Source: Planctomycetota bacterium | GTDB lineage: Bacteria > Planctomycetota > Planctomycetia > Pirellulales > Pirellulaceae | DNA: 64,000 bases | Assembly (NCBI GenBank): GCA_026692845.1 | Contig: JAPLNM010000044.1 | Location: 1 to 64,000, forward strand | Reading direction: 5' to 3' | In this document: piece after piece, positions 56,501-64,000 of the stretch | How the letters are laid out: the number at the start of each line of letters is the position of its first letter | Numbering within the stretch: position 1 is the first letter of the stretch | The notes under the pieces: model-generated | The model's database searches: none | Told to the model about the DNA's origin: nothing | What the model saw: only the letters and a program-made list of their open reading frames with translations | Made by a program: the position numbers and the translations under genes

Positions 56501-57028
56501 GTATTCCCAAAAGAGGGCTACCCATTCGCAAAACGCTTCGACGCGCGAGTCGGGGTCGAGCAATCGCATTTCGGCGCGGAGCACGTGGTGGGCTTCGTCA
56601 AACTCCACCTGTCCGAGCGCATCGATTTGGGATTGCACGAAAGCGAATCGTTCGGGGGTTCGCAAAGCTAGCAGCGCGCGATCCAACTGCGCATGGAACA
56701 AACGTCGCCAGAGGAGCAGTTTAAGTTCATCTAGGGGCCAATGTTCGATTTGGTCCGGGTTGGGGAGTTTTATAAGCAGGACATCGCCGCAGATCGGCTG
56801 GATATTGCGGAGTCCAAGTTCATCGGGCAGGATACTGCCCAGAACCTGTTCGGCTGGTGCGACATGCGATTCTTCGTGAGGCAGCGCCAAGGCTAGACTT
56901 GGATGTTGGGTTCGCTTTCGGAGCAATCTGCGCATGATCCGGCCTTCGACCAAAAAAACGGTCGAATCAGCGGCCGACACCGCTTCGCGCAATTCCCCAA
57001 CACGATTAGCAACGGGGGCTTGAGACAC
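53531..57028 (-). CDS. large hypothetical membrane protein (1165 aa)
   Basis: Long ORF; soluble N-terminal half, multiple predicted TM segments in the middle (FATLFLIIPFGGALVLIESI, LNIIPLVIVVGLFLMALIHL, ISITWFNIVFLPGFFGFAVWEL), soluble C-terminus; no family recognised. Confidence 0.8.
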   Translation of the reverse strand: MSQAPVANRVGELREAVSAADSTVFLVEGRIMRRLLRKRTQHPSLALALPHEESHVAPAEQVLGSILPDELGLRNIQPICGDVLLIKLPNPDQIEHWPLDELKLLLWRRLFHAQLDRALLALRTPERFAFVQSQIDALGQVEFDEAHHVLRAEMRLLDPDSRVEAFCEWVALFWEYRYFDPDTLDTWFPSIQRIDGVADKMRLDLPIEELLNQSRISGSASIDTQSRESQDEVVLKNTQKRWSVGLAQDTSERKYLRYMRRRDRATDRGNTVHAISSSLRAARSAPSRSKRSKAESTAESDLRLFVKRLREAIGFPASDNNDWHAVLLALARNAIQGFWNSEKRLLYDLQKVCLDKERISYRVDLLRWVTSLGAKPLSRPLYNLQEVLMAKHLASATARLTHVRLSGVERDQLTLLLEQASHQADSQMRLRIREPLRNTLLEVGMTPSSFPERIAMDKLVEDALDCISERGYISMGYFRDAVSKNDLKLPDLHGLREAWSGDRLLKADDRLDQVLDGVYRKGDFYLRWIQMISAMFFGTTKGRFATLFLIIPFGGALVLIESIQHIWHKIQTWTSDHPRAHSESIDPIPFATESQTEPASTVTKTADQAVDQIVSNQLNIIPLVIVVGLFLMALIHLPRFRLGLWKAIRWVGQLIYAICIRLPQELLPWASIRSFFEHPWTQTAWSYWIKPATLVLATEWLIQRSPSVLTHPNLRMACEAIVLSALMNSRLGRDVQELLFEAIGSFWNLVRLRWVVIAIDWIVELFRGLLLAFERFLYAVDEWLRFHSQESLLSLIAKAILGFFWSVISFLIRIYINLLIEPTLHPVKHFPVVTVAHKIFLPVLLILAVNLEAFLTQYMNKPLAISITWFNIVFLPGFFGFAVWELKENWRLFRQNRRGILGPIPVGSHGETIERLLRPGFHSGTLPKLFRNMRRLENQTASVKRFTKRRSAYKKLHHVTDHVHRCVDRELIAMVNQSLANDAYRLECSEVIAATNSLTIRIKPISPNSQEHKPDPFELVIQEQSGWIVAWTRQTGGLDQAPEKVQKVVDLAILGFMRKCGVFLIRAQVESEFSKGKPYDVQDHGLVVWSDESFLHPCTVEFDGPHVASFQPSSLAKTLGLADIPDRRWIFAASQTTWTQWEQAWNQLAEPQTIADPTQDRSTHS

Positions 57029-57169
57029 AGAAAATCATTCAAAGGGAAGGCTTACCAACGAAAAGACGGATGTTATCTTCGCATATTTTCAGCAACAATA
57101 GAAGCAGCACCGGGGAGCTAAACTCCAACAAATCCCCAAGTCTCTTGATTACGGAAAGGTCCATCGCAC

Positions 57170-58114
57170 ATGGAAAAACGCCGACTAGGAAACTCAGACC
57201 TAATGATTACCCCGATAGGGATTGGAGCCTGGGCCATCGGAGGCGACGGTTGGGCATTTTCCTGGAGCAAGCAGGACGATGCCGAGAGCATCCGGGCGAT
57301 CCACGCGGCGCTTGACTCAGGGATCAACTGGATCGATACGGCCGCCGTTTATGGCTTGGGGCATTCCGAGCATGTCGTCGCTCAGGCACTGAAACAAACC
57401 TCAGGCAATCGACCTTATGTCTTTACCAAATGCGAGCGGGCTTGGGACGACAATCGCCAGATCGTCAAGAGTTTGAAGGCAGCATCGATCCGCAAGGAGT
57501 GCGAGGACAGCTTGCGTCGCCTTGAGGTCGAAACGATCGACCTCTATCAAATCCATTGGCCCGAGCCCGAAGAAGACATCGAGGAAGGCTGGAGCACGTT
57601 AGCTGACCTGCAACGTGAAGGCAAGGTGCGATGGATTGGCGTTTCGAATTTCAATGCGACTCAGATGCAGCGAATTGCATCGATCGAGCCGATCACTTCG
57701 CTACAGCCACCCTACTCGCTGATCCGCCGCGATACGGAAAACGAAATTCTCCCCTATGCCCAATCGCACCAAATCGGCGTGATCGCCTATTCACCCATGG
57801 GCTCAGGCATGCTCACCGGCGCGATGAGTCGCGAGCGTATCGAGTCGCTTCCGCCTGACGATTGGCGCACGCGCAGTGCGAACTTCCAAGAACCACTCTT
57901 GACGAAAAATCTAGCCGTCGCCGAATCGGTCAAGCAGACTGCAACGCAAGCGGGCCTCTCTGCGGGGCATCTTGCCATCGCTTGGGTGCTCAAGAATCCA
58001 GCCGTCACGGGCGCAATCGTGGGAATTCGCAATGTTCAGCAAGCCATGGAGCTAGCGCATTTTGCAGAGGTTTATCCGTCGAAGACCGCTAGTCTTGTCA
58101 GCGCATTGGATTAA
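57170..58114 (+). CDS. aldo/keto reductase
   Basis: 314 aa; GIGAWAIGGDGW, ALDSGINWIDTAAVYGLGHSEHVVAQAL, DLYQIHWPEPEEDIEEGW, AIVGIRNVQQAMEL. Confidence 0.95.
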   Translation: MEKRRLGNSDLMITPIGIGAWAIGGDGWAFSWSKQDDAESIRAIHAALDSGINWIDTAAVYGLGHSEHVVAQALKQTSGNRPYVFTKCERAWDDNRQIVKSLKAASIRKECEDSLRRLEVETIDLYQIHWPEPEEDIEEGWSTLADLQREGKVRWIGVSNFNATQMQRIASIEPITSLQPPYSLIRRDTENEILPYAQSHQIGVIAYSPMGSGMLTGAMSRERIESLPPDDWRTRSANFQEPLLTKNLAVAESVKQTATQAGLSAGHLAIAWVLKNPAVTGAIVGIRNVQQAMELAHFAEVYPSKTASLVSALD

Positions 58115-58118
58115 CCCC

Positions 58119-58898
58119 ATGAATTCCGAAAAACGCGAGAGCATCGATCCGAGCCAAGGCCAAGGCGTAACGATCGAGGCTTGGGATCAACAGTGGGGTC
58201 GGTCCGTCCTGGAACTTTTGCGAGTTCAGATGGCCAATGCCGACGCGGCCCATGGTCTGGAACATGTCCAACGGGTTGTCAAGAACGCCTGCCTGATCGC
58301 TCAGAACCTGGTTGACAATCGCCTTATCGGCGAAAGTCAGGAAATCGATTACGCAGTCCTGCTGCCGGCAGCTTGGTTTCACGATTGCGTTTATGTACCG
58401 AAGAATTCCCCTCAACGATCCCAAGCATCCTGTATCGCAGCCGAACAAGCGGTGTTGCTGCTTTCTGGACTCGGTTATCCTTCGGAGAAATATCCGGCGA
58501 TAGCGCATGCGATTGAATCGCACAGTTTTTCTGCAAGGATCCCTTGCCGGAGCTTGGAGGCGCAGGTGCTCCAGGACGCCGACCGACTCGAAGCCCTCGG
58601 AGCCATTGGGCTGGCCCGATGCTTGATGACCGGCGGATCGATGGGCCAACGGCTCTACCATCCTGACGATCCGTTCCCGACGACTCGGAAACCTCAGGAT
58701 GATCAGCAATCGGTCGACCATTTCTTTGCGAAATTACTCAAGCTGCCAGCGACCATGCAGACCGAATCTGGCAGGCAGATCGCCAGGCAGCGAGCTGGAT
58801 ATCTCATCGCGTTTCTTGAGCAATTGGCTGAGGAAATCGGAGTTCCCATCCAACTTTCGTCCGAGTTCCGTGGTTTACAAAAAGGGTATCATGGCTGA
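58119..58898 (+). CDS. HD-domain metal-dependent phosphohydrolase
   Basis: AAHGLEHVQRVVKNA, LLPAAWFHDCVYVPKNSPQRSQAS, LQDADRLEALGAIGLARCLMTGG. Confidence 0.9.
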   Translation: MNSEKRESIDPSQGQGVTIEAWDQQWGRSVLELLRVQMANADAAHGLEHVQRVVKNACLIAQNLVDNRLIGESQEIDYAVLLPAAWFHDCVYVPKNSPQRSQASCIAAEQAVLLLSGLGYPSEKYPAIAHAIESHSFSARIPCRSLEAQVLQDADRLEALGAIGLARCLMTGGSMGQRLYHPDDPFPTTRKPQDDQQSVDHFFAKLLKLPATMQTESGRQIARQRAGYLIAFLEQLAEEIGVPIQLSSEFRGLQKGYHG

Positions 58899-58955
58899 CA
58901 ATAATGATCGCTATTACGATGCCCGACGGCGAACATCACCTTTCGGGTACGTCCC

Positions 58956-60503
58956 ATGCATGGATTGATTCTTGTACAGCTTCAGAAATTCGCTCAGCAG
59001 ACGTTCGGCCCCGAGAAGTGGCGTAGGGCGTTGTCCCAATCCGGTTTAGATCAAACCTCATTTTCAGCCGGTTTGGTTTACGAAGACCGACAAGCCCTCG
59101 AGTTGATTGTTTTAGCTTCCCAGACATTGAGAGTCCCGGTCGACGAAGTCGTCGAGTTGTTTGGAAGGTTTTTGTCGACGGAATTGATCAGGCTCTATTC
59201 CCGCGTCATCAAGCCAGAGTGGCGGACGCTAGATATCATCGAAAACACCGAGACCTTCATCCATTCGGCGGTCCGTGTTGGCAATCCCGGTGCGGTACCT
59301 CCAGTCCTTGATGCGATTCGCCTGTCGGAAAACGAATTGCAGTTGCTCTATTCGTCCGACCGGAAGCTTTGCAAGTTGGCCATCGGGATCATCCATGGGT
59401 TGGCCGATCACTTTCAAGAGGTCATCGAGGTCCACAAAGACTCCTGCATGCTGCAAGGCGATCCATTCTGCACGTTTCGATTGATTAGAAATATCACCAG
59501 ACGCGATACCGAAAAATTGCACGTCCAAAATACGATTCAATTCGGTTTAGACTCCCCATTGACGGTCCAAGGAGTTCAATCCACTTGGGAGGGTGGAACG
59601 CTGAAGTCAAGAAGCGAGCGTTCCGAAAGTGAGCCGACTCAGTGGGGGAGCTATCTATCCCCCTCGATTTCCGGATCGGATTTCGCCAGCATCGGGCCTT
59701 ACAGAGTCCTAGCCCAGCACGGGGAAGGTGGAATGGGTTGTGTCTTCCGAGCAATCGACACCCGTACGGAGCAAACGGTAGCCATCAAGGTGTTGCATCC
59801 GAAAGTTTCCAGAGAGGCGATAGCGAAAAAGCGTTTCCTACGCGAGCTGCAGGCCTTACAGCAAATCCGAAGCCCGCATGTGGTTGAGGTCCGAGACGTC
59901 GGTGAGGTTGGTCAGTTGCCTTACTTAGTCATGGAGTTTTTACGCGGTACGAATCTCCAGGTGTACCGACAGCGTTTCCAGACTTTACCGATTCAGGAGA
60001 TCCTGCGCATCGCGATCGAGACCGCGGATGGATTAGCCGCTGTGCATCAATGCGGGTTGATCCATCGCGATATTAAGCCGGAGAATCTTTGGATCGAATC
60101 GACGACACTCAATGTCAAGATCATCGATTTTGGGTTGGCTCATGCGGTATCTGAAGAGATGCGACTGACACGGACCGGGACCTTCATCGGCACCCCTTCG
60201 TTCATGGCTCCCGAACAGGCCAGTGGAGGGACAATCGATCAGCGTGCTGACTTCTTCAGCCTCGGTTGCGTCCTTTACGATCTGTCCACTGGACGACGGC
60301 CGTTTGATCGCGAGAACATCCTAAGCACATTGTCTGCCTTGGCCAATCACACCCCCGAGAAACCTCGGGTCCTAGCGCCGGATTGCCCGGAGGGATTCTC
60401 TGAGCTCATCATGCGGATGCTTGAAAAAGATCCTGCCAAGCGACCTCAAAATTGCCAGGAAATCTCGAAGAGGCTAAAGGCGATTCTGGCAAGCCTTGCC
60501 TGA
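58956..60503 (+). CDS. H-NOX (heme NO/O2-binding) domain fused to Ser/Thr protein kinase
   Basis: N-terminus MHGLILVQLQKFAQQTFGPEKW; H103 (FIHSAVRVGNPGAVPP), Y132-x-S134-x-R136 (LYSSDRKLC). Kinase motifs GEGGMGCVFRA, VAIKVL, HRDIKPEN, IDFGLAH, FMAPEQA. Confidence 0.85.
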   Translation: MHGLILVQLQKFAQQTFGPEKWRRALSQSGLDQTSFSAGLVYEDRQALELIVLASQTLRVPVDEVVELFGRFLSTELIRLYSRVIKPEWRTLDIIENTETFIHSAVRVGNPGAVPPVLDAIRLSENELQLLYSSDRKLCKLAIGIIHGLADHFQEVIEVHKDSCMLQGDPFCTFRLIRNITRRDTEKLHVQNTIQFGLDSPLTVQGVQSTWEGGTLKSRSERSESEPTQWGSYLSPSISGSDFASIGPYRVLAQHGEGGMGCVFRAIDTRTEQTVAIKVLHPKVSREAIAKKRFLRELQALQQIRSPHVVEVRDVGEVGQLPYLVMEFLRGTNLQVYRQRFQTLPIQEILRIAIETADGLAAVHQCGLIHRDIKPENLWIESTTLNVKIIDFGLAHAVSEEMRLTRTGTFIGTPSFMAPEQASGGTIDQRADFFSLGCVLYDLSTGRRPFDRENILSTLSALANHTPEKPRVLAPDCPEGFSELIMRMLEKDPAKRPQNCQEISKRLKAILASLA

Positions 60504-60521
60504 GAATACGCATTGCCTAGA

Positions 60522-62219
60522 TCACTCGAAATCGAGAACTTGGCCTGCTGCTTGCAATCGCGATTGGAGAGACGCATAGGGTACGTCTTGGACCGATTGC
60601 TGATGGTCGATGGCCAAGCAGGCCAATTCCGAGGCGCTTTGGCCTAGGACCATGAAAACCGGTTCCATGCGGATGCTTCCATAGGCGATATGGCTTGCCG
60701 ACATGCATACGGGGACCAGGAGGTTGCTGCATTCGGACTTCTTCGGGAAAATGCTTCTTGCGGAGATCGGATAAGGCTTGGTCGGGATCTGCACATCTCC
60801 TTCGTTCCTGGCGAGTCCCTCGGAAGTCACGTAGCGTTGCGTGTTATGGCTATCCATGTTGTAAGCTCCCATACCGACGCTGTCGTGGACGATTTCGATG
60901 CGTTTGCAGTTTTTCTCGGTCATCACGTAGTCGGAGACCAATCGTCGAGCTTCGCGCACGTAAAGTTGTCGGGGCCAATTGCCGTTGTCGAGAAACTCAT
61001 CTTTGGCAAGTCCGTTGTTTTGGAAAACCTGCCGTATCGATTCAGGGACCCTTGGATGGTTGGCCAGGGTCCACATGAGGCCTTGCTGGTAATCTTCGTG
61101 GTCCTGGAGGATCTCTTCACGGCGAGGATAGTCCGCCTCGGGGTATTCATAGTTCTTGCCGATGTAATCGGTGCTGAAGGCGAAATTGTTGTTCACATCG
61201 GTTTTGCGGTTGGGCATCCAAATCGGGGCCCAAGGGATGCGCGTATCGGCGGCTTCGAAATTTCTCAGCAGCAGTTCGTAATCTAGTTCGTTGTACCGCT
61301 GGGGTTTGGGCCAGGCGACTCGGTTCTCAGGGACATCGGTCGTACACATGCGGTAGTTGTAGGCTTGGAGACGATGATCTCCATCCCCGTCGGATCCTTG
61401 CGGTGGCGGCATGACATTCGGTAACAGACCGCTGGTGGGGTCTCCGGGGTTGATGTAGGGGTTGACGGGTTTGACGAATTGGTGATGGATGGTTTTTACT
61501 TTTTGCATGCCGTTGATCGTCTCACCGTAGGTGGCGTTGGCTTCACGACCCACGTGGTACGAGACCCCGGCGGCAGCCATCAGATCCCCCTCATAGGTCG
61601 CGTCAATAAACATCTTTGCTCGAAATACATTGCCGTTTTCCATCTGGATCGTCTCGATGGCCGTTGCGTTTTTGCGGACCCCTGACTTGCGATCCAAGCG
61701 TTGGTTTAAGACGACTTGTACATCGGTCTGTTTGAGCATTTGATCAAAGACGATCGAAGCAACGTGCGGCTCGAAGGTCCACATCGAGTCCTCGTTTTGA
61801 GTGTTGACCGTCCTGCCTTTGAAATACTTTTCGCGAGTCTCATGGGTCCATTGCGCAGGGTCTTGGTAGTGTTTGAATATCCTGCGATAGAATTCTCGGG
61901 AGATCCCACCGATGCAGCGTTTGTTTCCGATGTCGGTTGCTCCGAGCCCACCGGTGGTCATCCCTCCAAGGAATCCTGTCGGTTCGATCAGGACAACCGA
62001 TTTGCCCAATCGCGAGGCTGAAACAGCCGCAGCGACCCCACCGCTGGTCCCACCGTAGATGACGAGATCTGCAGCGGTTTCTGATCGTTGAACCGTAGGG
62101 GTCTTGCCAATGGCAAATTCCCCGAAGTGGACCGACAAGCAGGCTAGAAAAGCCGCAAGCGAGACGGAAAGCGTTTTTCTTGTTGATAGCGAATTTTTCA
62201 TTGGATAGAACAAATACAA
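60522..62219 (-). CDS. FAD-dependent oxidoreductase
   Basis: 565 aa; ADLVIYGGTSGGVAAAVSASRLGKSVVLIEPTGFLGGMTTGGLGATDIGNK, AKMFIDATYEGDLMAAAGVSYHVGREA. Confidence 0.92.
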   Translation of the reverse strand: MYLFYPMKNSLSTRKTLSVSLAAFLACLSVHFGEFAIGKTPTVQRSETAADLVIYGGTSGGVAAAVSASRLGKSVVLIEPTGFLGGMTTGGLGATDIGNKRCIGGISREFYRRIFKHYQDPAQWTHETREKYFKGRTVNTQNEDSMWTFEPHVASIVFDQMLKQTDVQVVLNQRLDRKSGVRKNATAIETIQMENGNVFRAKMFIDATYEGDLMAAAGVSYHVGREANATYGETINGMQKVKTIHHQFVKPVNPYINPGDPTSGLLPNVMPPPQGSDGDGDHRLQAYNYRMCTTDVPENRVAWPKPQRYNELDYELLLRNFEAADTRIPWAPIWMPNRKTDVNNNFAFSTDYIGKNYEYPEADYPRREEILQDHEDYQQGLMWTLANHPRVPESIRQVFQNNGLAKDEFLDNGNWPRQLYVREARRLVSDYVMTEKNCKRIEIVHDSVGMGAYNMDSHNTQRYVTSEGLARNEGDVQIPTKPYPISARSIFPKKSECSNLLVPVCMSASHIAYGSIRMEPVFMVLGQSASELACLAIDHQQSVQDVPYASLQSRLQAAGQVLDFE

Positions 62220-62241
62220 CTAAGAGAGGAATCTGCAAGCA

Positions 62242-62841
62242 TCAATCGCCCCAGATCGAGTGCGGGTCAAAGGTCATCGAGGCGATCATACTCATCGCGA
62301 CACAACCGGCAAACGCGATCACCGCCGGACCGACATGGAATTCCACGAGCCCGGATAATTTGACCAGCATCACCAAAAACGCGAGCAGCATGACATCGAG
62401 CATGCTCCAGCGGCCAGAGAATTCGATGACACGATAGGCCCAGGCGCGGTGGTGGTGTTCGAGCCATTTGAGCCAGCAGAGCTCGAGGAGTGTGGCGAGT
62501 TTCAAAGCTGGCAAGAGGATCGAAAAAACGAAAATGATCGTCGCAACGAACCAGCTTCCTTGCTCATAGAGTTCGACGATGCCGCCCAGGATGCTGCTGT
62601 GGTATCGATGCCCGAGTTTTTCGATTTCAAGAATCGGTAAAAGGATCGCGGCGGGAAACAGCAGCAGGGCTGCCAGAGCCGCAGCGGCTGTCCGCTGGCT
62701 TGCACGCTCGGACTTGGCTGAATTGGCGATCGTCGTTCCGCAGCGAGTGCAGGCGTAACTGACCAAGTACCCCTCGGGAGCTGGGGTGGCTTGGCCGCCC
62801 GATAGACGGTGGACTTTGCCGCAGCAATGGCACGCTTTCAT
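62242..62841 (-). CDS. paraquat-inducible protein A (PqiA)-like membrane protein
   Basis: MKACHCCGKVHRL...YACTRCGTTI zinc pairs, 4 TM, RWSMLDVMLLAFLVMLVKL. Confidence 0.88.
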   Translation of the reverse strand: MKACHCCGKVHRLSGGQATPAPEGYLVSYACTRCGTTIANSAKSERASQRTAAAALAALLLFPAAILLPILEIEKLGHRYHSSILGGIVELYEQGSWFVATIIFVFSILLPALKLATLLELCWLKWLEHHHRAWAYRVIEFSGRWSMLDVMLLAFLVMLVKLSGLVEFHVGPAVIAFAGCVAMSMIASMTFDPHSIWGD

Positions 62842-62857
62842 CAGATCGCTAGACACC

Positions 62858-63115
62858 TTAGGCTCCCGGTAGATCTTGATTGGGATTGGAGCCGTCGTGC
62901 AATTCGGCCATTGCAATTTTGGCTCGATCTAGGTCGCAGGCCCTCACGACGACTTGTGCATATCCACCCGCATCGGGCCATCCGGTATTGCCCCCTATAC
63001 CGCTATGAAACGCAGGGATTTCGTTCTCTTCGAGGTACCCGATGAGCAATCGAGCTTCGATGTCGGTCAGATAATCGTTTAGTACCATCGGTCGGTTCGG
63101 GTCGTTGGCCATCAT
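62858..63115 (-). CDS. DUF2007-like small protein
   Basis: 85 aa; VLNDYLTDIEARLLIGYLEENEIPAFHSG...YAQVVVRACDLDRAKIAMAEL. Confidence 0.7.
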   Translation of the reverse strand: MMANDPNRPMVLNDYLTDIEARLLIGYLEENEIPAFHSGIGGNTGWPDAGGYAQVVVRACDLDRAKIAMAELHDGSNPNQDLPGA

Positions 63116-63348
63116 GTTTCTCCCTGGGTTGTTGGGGGTATTGTACACCCAAAACGCCGGTCCATCTTGAGTACGATCCGATGGGGTGTTGGGCCCGAAA
63201 CGTCGGAAAAGCGTCGGTTCTGGTAGAATCTGGCCCGAGTGTCGCCGAACAAAAATCGCTGCAAGACAGCCATTTCGACTTGGGGATTTCCTAATGGGCT
63301 CATGTAGGCGACAATACACAACGCATTCATTTACCCTGAGGACTATCG

Positions 63349-64000
63349 ATGGCCGACGATCAGCAGAACACAACCGACCTTGCTCTAGCCGATCAGGCTT
63401 CGAAATACACCGTCGTGGCGCGGCGTTATCGGCCCAGGACCTTTGAAGAGCTCGTCGGCCAGGACACCGTCGCCCAGGGCTTATTGCGGGCGATCGAGAC
63501 CCATCGGGTCGGTCATGCATATCTTTTTACGGGAGCTCGGGGGGTAGGTAAGACAAGTACGGCACGGATTTTTGCCAAAGCTCTCAATGCATCGGCGGAC
63601 GGAAAAGGTCATTTCGATCCGAAGTCCGAGATTGCCTTGGCAATCGACTCCGGCGATGACATGGATGTGATTGAAATCGACGGGGCAAGCAATCGCGGAA
63701 TCGATGAGATTCGGCAGTTGCGTTCTAACGCATCGATTCGACCGACACGCTCACCTTACAAAATCTATATAATCGACGAAGTCCACATGCTCACGACGCA
63801 GGCGTTCAACGCGTTGCTCAAGACGCTTGAGGAACCGCCTGGGCACGTAAAATTCATCTTCTGTACAACCGACCCGGACAAAATTCCGATCACGGTATTG
63901 TCCCGTTGCCAACGCTACGACTTCCCACCGGTCCATACCGATCAAATCCTTACGCGGTTGAAATTCATCTGCTCGAACGAGGGAACGCAGGCCGACGACG
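63349..64000 (+). CDS. dnaX: DNA polymerase III subunit gamma/tau (5' part, truncated by window end)
   Basis: [99 protein letters not shown]. Confidence 0.95.
   Translation, partial: MADDQQNTTDLALADQASKYTVVARRYRPRTFEELVGQDTVAQGLLRAIETHRVGHAYLFTGARGVGKTSTARIFAKALNASADGKGHFDPKSEIALAIDSGDDMDVIEIDGASNRGIDEIRQLRSNASIRPTRSPYKIYIIDEVHMLTTQAFNALLKTLEEPPGHVKFIFCTTDPDKIPITVLSRCQRYDFPPVHTDQILTRLKFICSNEGTQADD

Overview
The window looks like a Planctomycetota chromosome (Pirellulaceae-like). Indicators are DUF1501/DUF1549/DUF1553 and planctomycete cytochrome-type proteins, a sulfatase, a PEP-CTERM fragment and palindromic 'GACGGACTGGAAGTCCGTC' repeats. Housekeeping genes recognised: bioB, a sigma-70 factor, clpX, trpS, pyrD, sucC/sucD, rpsU, pepT, the 5' part of dnaX, tRNA-Gly(CCC) and tRNA-Val(UAC). 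There is also a hexuronate-type set (UxaA, SelA/DgaE-like, UxaE-like, enolase superfamily), MoxR/DUF58, a MacB-like ABC exporter and tandem SPFH proteins. The most notable locus is 12942-14865. A small disordered protein ending in ...AGQSGE overlaps, or directly precedes, a divergent PafA/Dop-family (Pup ligase/deamidase) homologue. That homologue carries a hydrophobic, probably transmembrane insertion in the middle of the catalytic fold. The pair sits between clpX and a stand-alone WYL-like protein, with no proteasome genes in the window. The second highlight is a probable H-NOX (heme/NO sensor) domain fused to a Ser/Thr kinase at 58956-60503, with the heme-ligand residues conserved. Accessory stretches (20.2-25.4 kb, 34.5-35 kb, 41.5-45.1 kb) contain decayed transposase/integrase/monooxygenase pieces and several families of tandem or palindromic repeats. 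All homology calls are by eye from the translations; no searches were run.
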